In this document: positions 25,621 to 34,168 of the stretch, piece after piece
Layout of the letters: each line of letters begins with the position of its first letter
How positions within the stretch are numbered: position 1 is the first letter of the stretch
NCBI GenBank assembly: GCA_963788225.1
Contig: CAWBGI010000002.1
Span: 558,001-622,000 of the forward strand
DNA: 64,000 bases
Direction: 5' to 3'
Source: Sulfotelmatobacter sp963788225
Lineage (GTDB): Bacteria > Acidobacteriota > Terriglobia > Terriglobales > Acidobacteriaceae
The notes under the pieces: model-generated
The model's input: only the letters and a program-made list of their open reading frames with translations
Told to the model about the DNA's origin: nothing
Database searches by the model: none
Position numbers and translations under genes: made by a program

Positions 25621-26118
25621 ATGAGCAAGCCATTGGTGTCCATTGTGATGGGCAGCGATTCTGACCTCGAGATCATGCGCGAGGCCGGGAAAGCGCTGGA
25701 AGTGTTTGGGATCGCCTACGAGATTGACGTAACCTCGGCGCACCGATCGCCGGATCGCACCGCCGACTTCGCGCGCAAGGCCGCGGGACGTGGCATTTGC
25801 GTGATCATCGCCGGCGCCGGAGGCGCGGCGCATCTGGCCGGTGTCATCGCAGCTCACACCACGCTGCCGGTGATCGGCGTGCCGATTCCTTCCACATCGC
25901 TGCAAGGGATGGATTCCCTGCTGGCCACCGTGCAGATGCCGGCGGGCATTCCCGTCGCCACGGTTGCGATCGGCAAGCCGGGCGCGACCAATGCGGGTAT
26001 TCTTGCGGCGCAGATGATTGCTTTGGCGGATGCTTCGGTTGCGAAGAAGCTTGTGGCGCATAAAGAGAAGCTGGCGCGCGGCGTGGAAGAGAAGTCGAAA
26101 AAACTCAGGGGTGAGTGA
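25621..26118 (+). CDS. purE: 5-(carboxyamino)imidazole ribonucleotide mutase PurE
   Basis: A 165-residue class I PurE that converts N5-CAIR to CAIR in purine synthesis. It shows the phosphate and substrate loops SIVMGSDSDLEIM, DVTSAHRSPDRT with the catalytic His, IIAGAGGAAHLAGVIAAHT and PSTSLQGMDSLLATVQMP. The start at 25621 follows GAGGAG; a TTG one codon upstream is in frame but unlikely. It forms an operon with purD, 28 bp apart. PurK, the partner that makes N5-CAIR in class I organisms, is not in the window. Confidence 0.95.
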   Translation: MSKPLVSIVMGSDSDLEIMREAGKALEVFGIAYEIDVTSAHRSPDRTADFARKAAGRGICVIIAGAGGAAHLAGVIAAHTTLPVIGVPIPSTSLQGMDSLLATVQMPAGIPVATVAIGKPGATNAGILAAQMIALADASVAKKLVAHKEKLARGVEEKSKKLRGE

Positions 26119-26130
26119 GTATTTTCAAAT

Positions 26131-26217
26131 GCCGATTTCCGATTGCCAATTTCTGATTGAACCACGCGGCGTCATGCTTTGGTTCTTTCAATCGCAAATT
26201 GGCAATTGGCAATCGGC
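26131..26217. repeat. Inverted repeat of GATTGCCAATT words
   Basis: The arms 26131-26161 and 26187-26217 are 31 bases each with 4 mismatches when paired. The right arm contains GGCAATTGGCAATCGGC, a run of GGCAAT words. It lies between the convergent purE and galU genes, where it may act as a bidirectional terminator hairpin. Confidence 0.65.
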
Positions 26218-26220
26218 AAT

Positions 26221-27102
26221 TTAGAGCTTCAATCCCTTTAGGTATTCACGGAACGGAGCGCCCAAATCCTCACGCTTTAGGGCGAACTCGACCGTAGCTT
26301 TCAAGAATCCCAGCTTGTCTCCCGTGTCGTGGCGGCGGCCTTCGTAGACGTAGGCGTACATTTTTTCTTTTTGCAGCAGCAGGCGCATGCCGTCGGTGAG
26401 TTGCAGCTCGCCGCCCGCGCCCGTCGGCGTGTTGGCAAGGCAATCGAAGATCGCGGGCGTGAGAATGTAACGGCCAGTGATGGCCAGGTTTGAGGGCGCG
26501 TCTTCAGGCTTGGGCTTCTCCACCATGTTCTTGATTTCAACAAGACGTTCGCCAAAACGGCTGTCGACGGGCTTCACGTCGAGGACGCCGTAAGAAGAAA
26601 TCATTTTCCCTTCGACGATCTGAGTCGCGATCACCGAGCATTGGGTCTGGTCGAAAACCTCGACCATCTGCTTGAGGCAGGGAACCTTGGCATCGATCAC
26701 GTCATCGGCCAGCAGAACGGCGAAAGGCTCGTTGCCCACAAGTTCGCGCGCCATCAGCACGGCGTGGCCCAGGCCCAGCGCTTCTTTCTGGCGAACGTAG
26801 GCGACGTGCATCATGTCGGAGATGGAGCGCACGATCTTGAGCAGGTCAAGTTTCCTGCGATCCTCGAGCATTCTTTCGAGTTCGTAGCTGACATCGAAGT
26901 GGTCTTCGATGGCCTGCTTGCCGCGGCCGGTAATGATGAGGATCTGGTCGCAGCCCGAGGCCATGGCTTCTTCCACTCCGTATTGAATGATGGGCTTATC
27001 CACCAGCGGGAGCATCTCTTTGGGCTGGGCCTTGGTCGCGGGCAGAAAGCGTGTGCCCAGGCCGGCTGCAGGAAATACGGCTTTGCGGACTTTCATGGGC
27101 AT
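26221..27102 (-). CDS. galU: UTP-glucose-1-phosphate uridylyltransferase GalU
   Basis: A protein of about 293 residues from the MPMKVRKAVF start (the MKVRKAVF start at 27096 is equally possible; a longer frame from 27264 would run into mfd and is unlikely). The nucleotidyltransferase signature FPAAGLGTRFLPATKAQPKE is at the N-terminus, followed by MLPLVDKPIIQYGVEEA and, later, VLLADDVI and VEKPKPEDAPSNLAITGRYI. It makes UDP-glucose for exopolysaccharide, trehalose and galactose metabolism. It lies downstream of mfd on the same strand with a 67-bp spacer containing CGTTGGTCGTTCGTCG word repeats. Confidence 0.93.
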   Translation of the reverse strand: MPMKVRKAVFPAAGLGTRFLPATKAQPKEMLPLVDKPIIQYGVEEAMASGCDQILIITGRGKQAIEDHFDVSYELERMLEDRRKLDLLKIVRSISDMMHVAYVRQKEALGLGHAVLMARELVGNEPFAVLLADDVIDAKVPCLKQMVEVFDQTQCSVIATQIVEGKMISSYGVLDVKPVDSRFGERLVEIKNMVEKPKPEDAPSNLAITGRYILTPAIFDCLANTPTGAGGELQLTDGMRLLLQKEKMYAYVYEGRRHDTGDKLGFLKATVEFALKREDLGAPFREYLKGLKL

Positions 27103-27169
27103 AAGAGCGTCGTTGGTCGTTCGTCGTTGGCCTTTCGTTGTTCGCCGACGGCCTGATTCTACCTTACGG
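27103..27169. repeat. CGTTGGTCGTTCGTCGTTGG word repeat
   Basis: The spacer between mfd and galU consists largely of near-tandem CGTTGGT/CGTTCGT words. A very similar stretch, CATTGGTCGTTAGTCGTTGG, occurs at 39884-39915. Confidence 0.5.
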
Positions 27170-30100
27170 TCAATTGTTTGATCCGGTAGCGGACTGCACC
27201 GCTGAGGCCGTTTCTGAACTGGCCAGTTGCTCCAACACGGTACGAAGTGCGCGCAGAACGTCATCCGCCGCCGTTGCCTTCAAGACAAACTTCAACATGC
27301 CATCTGGTGTGAACTGGGCGCCGCGCTGCGCGGAAACGAAGCGGGCTAGCTGCTCGGGATCGACGGATGCGTTTTGCTGGAACTTCAAAGTGACTGAGTC
27401 GCGTTTGCGTTCGATAGCATTCACGCCGACTTTCATGCACAAAAGCTTGAGTGAAGCGTAGTCGAGCAAATTGCGCACCGCCGGCGGAGGCGGGCCGTAA
27501 CGGTCCTGCATCTCCGCGGCTACATCGGCGAGTTGTGATTCGGTTTCGACCCGGGCCACGCGCTTATACATCTGCAGGCGCTGGTTTTCTTCAGGAACAT
27601 AATCTGCAGGAATGCGAATGTTGAGGCCGAGGTTGAGCTGAGTTTCGGCCTCGTCCGGCGCGGCTTCGCCTTTCATCTCGCGCACGGCGCGCTCGAGCAT
27701 CTGAGTATAAAGTTCGAAGCCGATGGCTTCGATGTGACCGCTCTGCTCGCCGCCCAGCATGTTGCCCGCCCCGCGCAGTTCGAGATCAAGCGCCGCAATT
27801 TTGAATCCCGCACCGAGATCGGAAAATTCTTTCAACGCCGCGAGCCGTCGGCGCGCGATGGGCGTAAGTTCGACCTCCGGCGGAAGCATCAGATAAGCGT
27901 AGGCGCGGCGGTTCGACCGTCCGACGCGGCCACGCAGTTGATAAAGCTCCGAGAGTCCTAAGCGATCCGCGCGATTAATCAGAATTGTGTTGCACAATGG
28001 AATGTCGAGACCATTCTCGATGATCGTGGTCGAGACCAGAATGTCGGCTTCGTGGTGCATGAACTTCAGCATCACTTTTTCGAGTTCGCCTTCCGACATC
28101 TGCCCGTGGCCGACGATGATCCGCGCCGGCGGAACCAGAGCCTGAATCTTGGCGGCAATCTCCCAGATCGTATCGACGCGGTTGTGAACGAAATATACCT
28201 GCCCGCCGCGTTCCAATTCCTGCTCGATGGCAGACTGGATCAGCTTCTCGTCCCAACTGGCGACGACTGTCTGAATCGCCATGCGGTCTTTCGGGGGAGT
28301 CTCGATCACGCTCATGTCGCGCAGGCCGACCAGCGACATGTGCAGCGTGCGCGGGATGGGCGTGGCCGACATGGTGAGCACGTCCACCTGCTTGCGCATT
28401 TGCTTGATGCGTTCCTTGTGGCGGACGCCGAAGCGCTGTTCTTCGTCGACGATGAGCAGGCCGAGATCGGAGAACTTGATGTCTTTGGAAAGTATGCGGT
28501 GAGTTCCTATGAGAACATCAATCTTGCCCGCCTCGGTCTTCTGCAGTATTTCTTTTTGCTGTTTCGTGGTGCGGAAGCGGCTGATCATTTCGATGGTGAC
28601 GGGGAACGGAGCGAACCGCTGCTTGAAAGTTTCGAAGTGCTGGAAGGCTAGGACCGTCGTCGGCGCCAGAACCGCGACCTGCTTGTTGTCGTTGATCGCT
28701 TTGAATGCGGCGCGCATCGCGACTTCCGTCTTGCCGTAACCCACATCGCCGCAGAGCAGCCGGTCCATGGGCTGGGAAGATTCCATATCGCGAATTACGT
28801 CTTTGATGGCCTGAGACTGGTCCTCAGTCTCGTTGAATTCAAAAGCGTCCTCGAATTCGCGGAACCACTCGTTGCCCGGCGGGAAGGCGTGCCCCACCGC
28901 CAATTTGCGCTCGGCGTAGAGCTTGAGCAGTTCGTCGGCCATGTCTTTCATGGCCTTGCGCACACGAGACTTCGTCTTGGCCCACGACTGCGTACCGAGA
29001 TGACTCAAGGCCGGCTTGGCGCCTTCCGAGGAACGATACTTCTGCACCAGATCGAGGCGCGTGAGTGGAACGTAAAGCCGCGCGGCTTCGGCGAATTCGA
29101 GCAGCATGAATTCGGCAGGGCCATCCCCGTGGTTGATTTCTTTCAAGCCCTGGTACTGGCCGATGCCGTGTTCCACGTGCACCACATAATCGCCGACCTG
29201 CAGGTCGCGGAAGTCAGAGAGAAAAGCGGAGACTTTGGATTTCGAGCGCTGCGGACGCGACGCGACCGCGTCAGACTCGTCGAACAGATCACGCGCACCA
29301 AAAACGGCGAGATTGGCCTCGGGCAGCAGAACTCCGTCGGGAACGTAGGCTGTGGCGAGAGTAGTGGTGAGGACTTCGCCAGCAAAATAACTGGTTTCGT
29401 CGGCATAGCTTTCGCCGCCCCGGGTGCGGCTTCCCAGGCGAAACGAGACGTTGTACTCCGTGAAAACATCGGCGAGGCGCTCAACTTCGCCGGTGTTGGG
29501 CACGGCGAAGAGCACGCGTTTGCCGTCGGCGTTGAGCTTCTGCACCTCTTCCAGCATCGCGGGCACTGCGCCATGGAAGCGGGGCGAGGGCTGAGTAAGA
29601 AATGAAACTGCTTCTTCATCAGGGCGAGTGATGCCCAGGTGCTCAATGTCAGCGCCGGGAAGGGCTGCGGTTTTCTCCCACCAATCGTCCGGCGGCAGAT
29701 AGAGATCTTCAGGACGCACCAGGTTGCCCACGCCGCTGCGCTCGTGGGCCTCAGTGACACGCGTCCAGAAACGGTCGAACTCCTGCTTGAGTTGATCGGT
29801 CTCGTCAAGCAGAACGGCGGCGCGCGGAATGAGATCGAAGATACTGCTGTCGGCGCCGGCGACGGGAGAATAAAATTCCCAGCCGGGAAAAACGTTCACT
29901 CCGCCGGCGCGGACGGCGGCCTCGATAATCTCCTCGTTACCGGTGATTCGCTTGCCGCTGAGCCGCGTGTGGATGGCGCCTAGCAGATGCTCGCTGACAG
30001 GCGTCTCGGTGAGCGGAAGCAGCAAAGCTTCATCCACGGGATTCGACGAGCGTTGCGAAGTGGGATCAAACTTGCGAATCGAGTCGGCCTCGTCGCCAAA

Positions 30101-30721
30101 AAATTCTATCCGCAGGGGGCGATCCGCCTCGGGAGAGTAAACGTCGAGAATCCCGCCGCGCACAGCGTACTGCCCCGGCATCTCGACCACGTCGGTTGAC
30201 GTGTAGCCAACCGTGTTGAGATGAGCGAGCAGGGCATCGAGATCGAACGATTCGCCGCGGCGGACGGTTCGTGCGAGGTTTACATAATACTCATTCGAGC
30301 GTTGCCGAATGGCCGTGGCCGCGACCGGCGAGACCACAATGGATGCCGCTCCAGTGGCGATCTTCCACAAAGCGGTGGCGCGCTCTTCCTGGAGTTCAGG
30401 ATGCGGCGAGAGATTCTGAAAGGGAAGCACATCACGCGCCGGGAGTGAGATAACCGACTCGGGATCGCAGGCGGCAGTGAGTTCACAAAAGCCGCGAATC
30501 ACCGGAACGAAGTCTTCGACAGCGCGGTTGTCGTTGACAACAAAGATCAGAGGGCGCGCGGCGGCGCGCTGAAACAGCACAAGCAGCAAGGCTTTTGCCG
30601 TGGGGGTGAGGCCGGAGACACGAATGCGCCCCGTGCCCTCCTTGAGGTGGGAGGCTACACGCACGAAGGCGGGAAGCATTTCTACGTCCACGAAGAGTTC
30701 GCGGACGAAGGGAAGAAGCAT
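27170..30721 (-). CDS. mfd: Transcription-repair coupling factor Mfd
   Basis: A full-length 1183-residue Mfd that displaces stalled RNA polymerase and recruits UvrA. In order: UvrB-homology domains (about 1-330), a CarD-like RNA-polymerase interaction domain (about 490-560; GDYVVHVEHGIGQYQGL), and the RecG-like ATPase motor with Walker A LLCGDVGYGKTEVAMRA, DEEQ box LLIVDEEQRFGVRH, TMSATPIPRTL and the Q-x-x-G-R-x-G-R motif YQLRGRVGRSNRRAYAY. The TRG motif region and C-terminal autoinhibitory domain follow (about 1000-1183). The start at 30721 gives normal length. It is the first gene of a unit with galU. Confidence 0.97.
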   Translation of the reverse strand: MLLPFVRELFVDVEMLPAFVRVASHLKEGTGRIRVSGLTPTAKALLLVLFQRAAARPLIFVVNDNRAVEDFVPVIRGFCELTAACDPESVISLPARDVLPFQNLSPHPELQEERATALWKIATGAASIVVSPVAATAIRQRSNEYYVNLARTVRRGESFDLDALLAHLNTVGYTSTDVVEMPGQYAVRGGILDVYSPEADRPLRIEFFGDEADSIRKFDPTSQRSSNPVDEALLLPLTETPVSEHLLGAIHTRLSGKRITGNEEIIEAAVRAGGVNVFPGWEFYSPVAGADSSIFDLIPRAAVLLDETDQLKQEFDRFWTRVTEAHERSGVGNLVRPEDLYLPPDDWWEKTAALPGADIEHLGITRPDEEAVSFLTQPSPRFHGAVPAMLEEVQKLNADGKRVLFAVPNTGEVERLADVFTEYNVSFRLGSRTRGGESYADETSYFAGEVLTTTLATAYVPDGVLLPEANLAVFGARDLFDESDAVASRPQRSKSKVSAFLSDFRDLQVGDYVVHVEHGIGQYQGLKEINHGDGPAEFMLLEFAEAARLYVPLTRLDLVQKYRSSEGAKPALSHLGTQSWAKTKSRVRKAMKDMADELLKLYAERKLAVGHAFPPGNEWFREFEDAFEFNETEDQSQAIKDVIRDMESSQPMDRLLCGDVGYGKTEVAMRAAFKAINDNKQVAVLAPTTVLAFQHFETFKQRFAPFPVTIEMISRFRTTKQQKEILQKTEAGKIDVLIGTHRILSKDIKFSDLGLLIVDEEQRFGVRHKERIKQMRKQVDVLTMSATPIPRTLHMSLVGLRDMSVIETPPKDRMAIQTVVASWDEKLIQSAIEQELERGGQVYFVHNRVDTIWEIAAKIQALVPPARIIVGHGQMSEGELEKVMLKFMHHEADILVSTTIIENGLDIPLCNTILINRADRLGLSELYQLRGRVGRSNRRAYAYLMLPPEVELTPIARRRLAALKEFSDLGAGFKIAALDLELRGAGNMLGGEQSGHIEAIGFELYTQMLERAVREMKGEAAPDEAETQLNLGLNIRIPADYVPEENQRLQMYKRVARVETESQLADVAAEMQDRYGPPPPAVRNLLDYASLKLLCMKVGVNAIERKRDSVTLKFQQNASVDPEQLARFVSAQRGAQFTPDGMLKFVLKATAADDVLRALRTVLEQLASSETASAVQSATGSNN

Positions 30722-30811
30722 GCAGGATTATTTTAACAGGAGCGAAGGGGTCGAAGAGTGGAACTCGGCTCGTGCGAGGTTCGTGACAGCGCTCGCCTCG
30801 CTGCGCTCGGC

Positions 30812-30835
30812 GGAACGGGCGAAGGCGCCCGTTCC
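30812..30835. other. Perfect 10-bp hairpin between DDAH-family gene and mfd
   Basis: GGAACGGGCG-AAGG-CGCCCGTTCC, followed by a direct repeat of CCCGTTCCCACAT (30829 and 30844). There is no U-tract, so it is not a classical terminator. It may be part of a dispersed element. Confidence 0.5.
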
Positions 30836-30870
30836 CACATGGCCCGTTCCCACATCGTCCCTGCCGATCC

Positions 30871-31767
30871 TCATCCCCGCAGCAGTGGCCGCGTCAGGCA
30901 TGTCGGCCCACCGCCGCCGTTCACACAGAGTTCGCTCCCGGGGAAAGTGCGGACGTCGAATCCGGCATCGCGGAGGCGGGCATTCGTTCTGCGATTCTCT
31001 TCGACCGCCAGCAAGCGTTTATTGCCGAGCGCCAATACATTGCAAGCCAGCGTGTCGCGCTCAGAAGAATCGATCTCGACGAAGTTGAATCCGCGAGATT
31101 TGAGCAGTTCGACAGTCTCGACCGCGAGCCAGGGCAAGTCAACCAATGCGGTGCGCTCATCGAGCAGGCTGATCAGCGACATCAGATGCAGGCAGGCCGA
31201 TGGACCGGCGCCATACGGCAGCGGCGCAGAGAGAACTTCGATGCCCTTCGGCGCGAGCAGATCACGTATCTGTCGAATGCCGCTGGCGTTCGTGCGGTAG
31301 CCCTGGCCGATCAACAGAGTCTTGGGATCCAGCCATACAATGTCTCCCGCCTCGGTGGCGCCGGGCGCAATGATTTTGGCCAGCGTCGGAATCAAAAACC
31401 GGACACAGAATGCCCCGTGATGCTGCCCCTCGGACAGACGATTGCGTTTGCCCGGACGCATGACGATCACACCGAAATCGGTAGGCAGCGACGCGTCATG
31501 GGTGTATACGGCGTCGATTGACAGATCGAGCGCGGGAACCAGTTCAATGACTTCTGCGCCGGCCGTTTCCAGTTCATGGCAGAGGGCATCGTGCTGCGCC
31601 TGCGCCCGTTCAAAGTCAGGCACGTGATGGAAGCCGAGGTCGCGCCATCGTGCCGCATACTCAGGCCGGTTCCATCCAGCGGAGCGCGGAGAACACACCA
31701 TCACGCGCTCCAGTTCGCCCACCATGGAGTGTCCGTTAAACCACGCGCATGTTGCTACGTCTGGCAT
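30871..31767 (-). CDS. Dimethylargininase / amidinotransferase family protein
   Basis: A 298-residue guanidine-modifying enzyme of the DDAH type. Landmarks are DAVYTHDASLPTDFGVIVMRPGK near residue 90, EAGDIVWLDPKTLLIG with an acidic ligand, a catalytic His in ACLHLMSLISLLDE, and the C-terminal nucleophilic Cys in GGGGPTCLTRPLLRG. Members hydrolyse methylarginine or arginine to citrulline, or transfer amidino groups; which applies here is not certain. The start at 31767 is kept, though Met15 at 31725 is also possible and neither has a good ribosome binding site. It lies upstream of mfd on the same strand. Confidence 0.8.
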   Translation of the reverse strand: MPDVATCAWFNGHSMVGELERVMVCSPRSAGWNRPEYAARWRDLGFHHVPDFERAQAQHDALCHELETAGAEVIELVPALDLSIDAVYTHDASLPTDFGVIVMRPGKRNRLSEGQHHGAFCVRFLIPTLAKIIAPGATEAGDIVWLDPKTLLIGQGYRTNASGIRQIRDLLAPKGIEVLSAPLPYGAGPSACLHLMSLISLLDERTALVDLPWLAVETVELLKSRGFNFVEIDSSERDTLACNVLALGNKRLLAVEENRRTNARLRDAGFDVRTFPGSELCVNGGGGPTCLTRPLLRG

Positions 31768-31823
31768 CTTGCCGCAAAACGTTCTGAAACTGCCGAGCCT
31801 GATAGGAATCTATATGGGGCATC

Positions 31824-32108
31824 ATGGCAAAAGCAACCTGGGAAGGCGCGGTGCTCGCCGAAAGCGATAAGACCCTGGAAGTGGAAGGCAACCAGTATTT
31901 TCCGCCGGAGGCGATTCGCAAAGAATATTTCAAACCGAGCGACGCGCACACCGTGTGTCCGTGGAAGGGAACGGCCAGCTATTACGATGTTGAAGTCAAA
32001 GGCCAGCGGAACGCCGGCGCGGCCTGGTTCTATCCGGAGCCGAAGCTGGCGGCCAAGCAGATCAAGGGATACGTGGCCTTCTGGAAGGGCGTAAAGGTGG
32101 AGAAGTAG
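31824..32108 (+). CDS. DUF427 domain protein
   Basis: A 94-residue protein that is essentially one DUF427 domain (PF04248). Characteristic features are the central TLEVEGNQYFPPEAI, the HTVCPWKGTASYYDV segment with conserved Cys-Pro-Trp-Lys-Gly and the AWFYPEPKLAAKQI stretch. The family is widespread and small, with a beta-fold and no established enzyme activity. It is complete, with no signal peptide. The following AbrB-like gene begins 28 bp after the stop, so the two may be co-transcribed. Confidence 0.85.
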   Translation: MAKATWEGAVLAESDKTLEVEGNQYFPPEAIRKEYFKPSDAHTVCPWKGTASYYDVEVKGQRNAGAAWFYPEPKLAAKQIKGYVAFWKGVKVEK

Positions 32109-32136
32109 ATTGCCTTACTTTGTGCTAACGTAATGC

Positions 32137-32358
32137 ATGGCGCAAGCGACCATTTCTTCCAGGAACCAAATCGTAATCCCGCGGGAAGCGCGGGAAGCGC
32201 TCGATTTGAAAGCCGGCGATAAGGTTTTGGTGGTGGTGCGAGGAAAGAAGGTGCTGGTACTGCAGAAGCCAGCGTCGCACCGCGCGGCTATTCGAGGCCT
32301 AGCGGCCAAGGCGTATCCATCCCGACATCTTCACAAGGAACGGCAGAGTTGGGCGTAG
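32137..32358 (+). CDS. AbrB/MazE-type DNA-binding protein (antitoxin-like), no visible toxin
   Basis: A 73-residue swapped-hairpin DNA-binding protein. The first 45 residues (ISSRNQIVIPREAREALDLK, then AGDKVLVVVRG) are the SpoVT-AbrB/MazE fold; the basic C-terminal tail (RAAIRGLAAKAYPSRHLHKE) is where antitoxins bind their toxin. No PIN, MazF or other toxin gene follows, since the next gene is a convergent porin gene, so this is an orphan antitoxin or a stand-alone regulator. Confidence 0.75.
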   Translation: MAQATISSRNQIVIPREAREALDLKAGDKVLVVVRGKKVLVLQKPASHRAAIRGLAAKAYPSRHLHKERQSWA

Positions 32359-32392
32359 ACCGGCTTCGCCCATATCTGGGGCAGCGCTATCC

Positions 32393-33847
32393 CTAGAACT
32401 CCACATGCGCGCGGAAAGCAGGCACCAGCACGGGGCCGCGGTCGCGATTGTATCCGGGATCCACAATGTGTTGCAGGCCGGGGCCGACATAGATGCCGCG
32501 CCATGCGTGGATGGTGTAGTAAGTCTCCACAATATTCTCCCGGCCATAATTGAGCTTGCCATCGCCGAGCAGAAAACCCTGACCGCCATCGGCGAGATAA
32601 ATCTGGTGGTCCTTCTTGATGGCGTTCGTCACCAGGGCGAGTCCGGCGCGATCCTGCTTGCGATGCCACCACGCGCCGTTCGCTCCCACTCCTCCGGTGA
32701 AGGTTTGATCGACTTCGGTGTAGGCGAAGGATTCCGTCTTGCCGTTGTCCCAGCCGAAACGAGTGAAGGCGGTCAGGTAGCGGGTGAGACTCTGCTCGAT
32801 GTTGATTCCGAATCCATATTTGCGCGTGATGTGCCAGGGATGGTCGGTGATATCGGGAGTGACGTGGTTTTGCTCGGCCAGCGCGACCTGATCGCGATAA
32901 ATCCCCATATTCGCATAGTTGGTGTAGGCCAGCAGACGAACCACGCCCGATTTTTTCGGGATCAGGCCGTGACGCAGTTCGTATTCAAAGTTTTCCGCGT
33001 GGGCCTGCCACGGCTTCCAAACCAGATCGATTCCGTTCGCAATCTTGGGCATAAGTTCTTCAGCGAAGCGGAAACCCCAGTTGCGGTCTTCGAAGTCGGC
33101 GGTAAGGCCGACCGTATAGCCGCGCGTGTCGGCCGCATAATCCCATGCGCCATTGTTGTCGACGGTCCAGTTGGTGAATTGAAAGTGGGTATCGGAGCCC
33201 ACCGAATTGATATCGAAGAAGTCCGGCATGCTGAACTTGCCGAAGCGGATTTCCAGTCGCCGGCGCGGCAGTTCCTCAAAGAGTGAGAACGCGCTGCGCT
33301 GATTTTCGACTTTGTCCTTGCTCAGCGCAAATACTTTGTGAATCATGCCCCGGCCCAGATAAGGCTCCTTGCTCAGCAACGGGTTCCGCACGATGTCAAG
33401 ATCGGTGTTTCCCGCGAGCCCAAAGCCCATGGTGAGCGCGGAGCCGCCGGCTTCTTCAATGTCGACCAGAATCTCCGTGGAGTTATTGAAGCGCATGCCG
33501 GTGTAAAGCGTCATCACCCGCGACGTGGCTTTTTCGTAATTAGGGCTGAGACTATGCGGGCCGCTATAGGCGGCGTCAAACGGGGGATGCGTTTGGAAAA
33601 TAAAATTCGCCTGGCCGGAGAGCCAGAAGCGCGTGTCCTTGAAGTGGGGGAACATCGCTTGCGTGTCGTCACCCGGGGGCGGATCGGCCACGCTCGCCGA
33701 GGCCGGGAAGTCTGCCTGCGGCGGGGGCGATGAATTCGTAGCGGAGGGAGCATTCGGCTGCTGCGCCAGCGCGGGCGCTGCAAAGGCGGCTGCGCCCAGT
33801 AACCAGAGAGCAACCCCTGCGATATTGAAAATGAATTTCATTTTCAT
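32393..33847 (-). CDS. OprB-like carbohydrate-porin family outer-membrane protein
   Basis: A 484-residue exported protein with a signal peptide (about 1-29, ending FAAPALAQ), a Pro/Ser/Ala-rich linker, and a beta-barrel with alternating aromatic strands. The RFWLSGQANFIFQTHPPFDA and GMRFNNSTEILVDIEEAGG segments and the terminal VLVPAFRAHVEF strand, ending in Phe, fit OprB-type porins. Such porins admit sugars, but metal channels of the family type are also possible. Its promoter region holds a CRP-like site (33903-33918) and a perfect 7-bp palindrome (34007-34024) that matches the sites beside the Nramp and MntR-like genes. This hints at control by carbon or manganese, or both. Confidence 0.75.
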   Translation of the reverse strand: MKMKFIFNIAGVALWLLGAAAFAAPALAQQPNAPSATNSSPPPQADFPASASVADPPPGDDTQAMFPHFKDTRFWLSGQANFIFQTHPPFDAAYSGPHSLSPNYEKATSRVMTLYTGMRFNNSTEILVDIEEAGGSALTMGFGLAGNTDLDIVRNPLLSKEPYLGRGMIHKVFALSKDKVENQRSAFSLFEELPRRRLEIRFGKFSMPDFFDINSVGSDTHFQFTNWTVDNNGAWDYAADTRGYTVGLTADFEDRNWGFRFAEELMPKIANGIDLVWKPWQAHAENFEYELRHGLIPKKSGVVRLLAYTNYANMGIYRDQVALAEQNHVTPDITDHPWHITRKYGFGINIEQSLTRYLTAFTRFGWDNGKTESFAYTEVDQTFTGGVGANGAWWHRKQDRAGLALVTNAIKKDHQIYLADGGQGFLLGDGKLNYGRENIVETYYTIHAWRGIYVGPGLQHIVDPGYNRDRGPVLVPAFRAHVEF

Positions 33848-33902
33848 AATTACAACTTAGGCCAGTGGAGAATTGCCCTCAAGGCTCATCGTCACCATCC
33901 GA

Positions 33903-33918
33903 TGTGACATTCGTCACG
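33903..33918. promoter_or_regulatory. CRP-like site upstream of porin gene
   Basis: TGTGACATTCGTCACG matches TGTGA-N6-TCAC(A) with one end change. It lies about 56 bp upstream of the porin start codon, a position usual for activators. It resembles the exact consensus site at 19843. Confidence 0.5.
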
Positions 33919-34006
33919 ATCCTCACTTTGGGCGAAAGACCCACAGGTCCCCTGCCGCTCGTAGTTCTTCCCCACCCTCCTCATTGAACGCAAATATATC
34001 TCGCTA

Positions 34007-34024
34007 GGTTAACTATGGTTAACC
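34007..34024. promoter_or_regulatory. Candidate MntR operator C (upstream of porin gene)
   Basis: GGTTAACTATGGTTAACC is a perfect 7-bp inverted repeat (GGTTAAC / GTTAACC) around TATG. It is the best-formed of three related sites, the other two lying beside the Nramp and MntR-like genes 10 kb away. It is about 160 bp upstream of the porin start codon. Confidence 0.6.
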
Positions 34025-34168
34025 ACACTTCGCCTGCCGCTCCGGTGATTGGGAACCTCACAACCAGGTTGAGAACCGCCGCCAGTCACCGAGCTTACGC
34101 AGGCGTGGTTAAGGGAATGTTACAGATCAGGGCTGAATGCTTCAGTCCCCCATCTGCCCCCCACTGCA

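Larger units (their letters stand above)
33848..34168. promoter_or_regulatory. Upstream region of the porin gene
   Basis: This 321-bp gene-free spacer lies between the kinase gene stop and the porin start, both on the minus strand. It contains the two operator-like palindromes listed separately and GTGACATTCGTCACG. The rest shows nothing recognisable. Confidence 0.5.
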
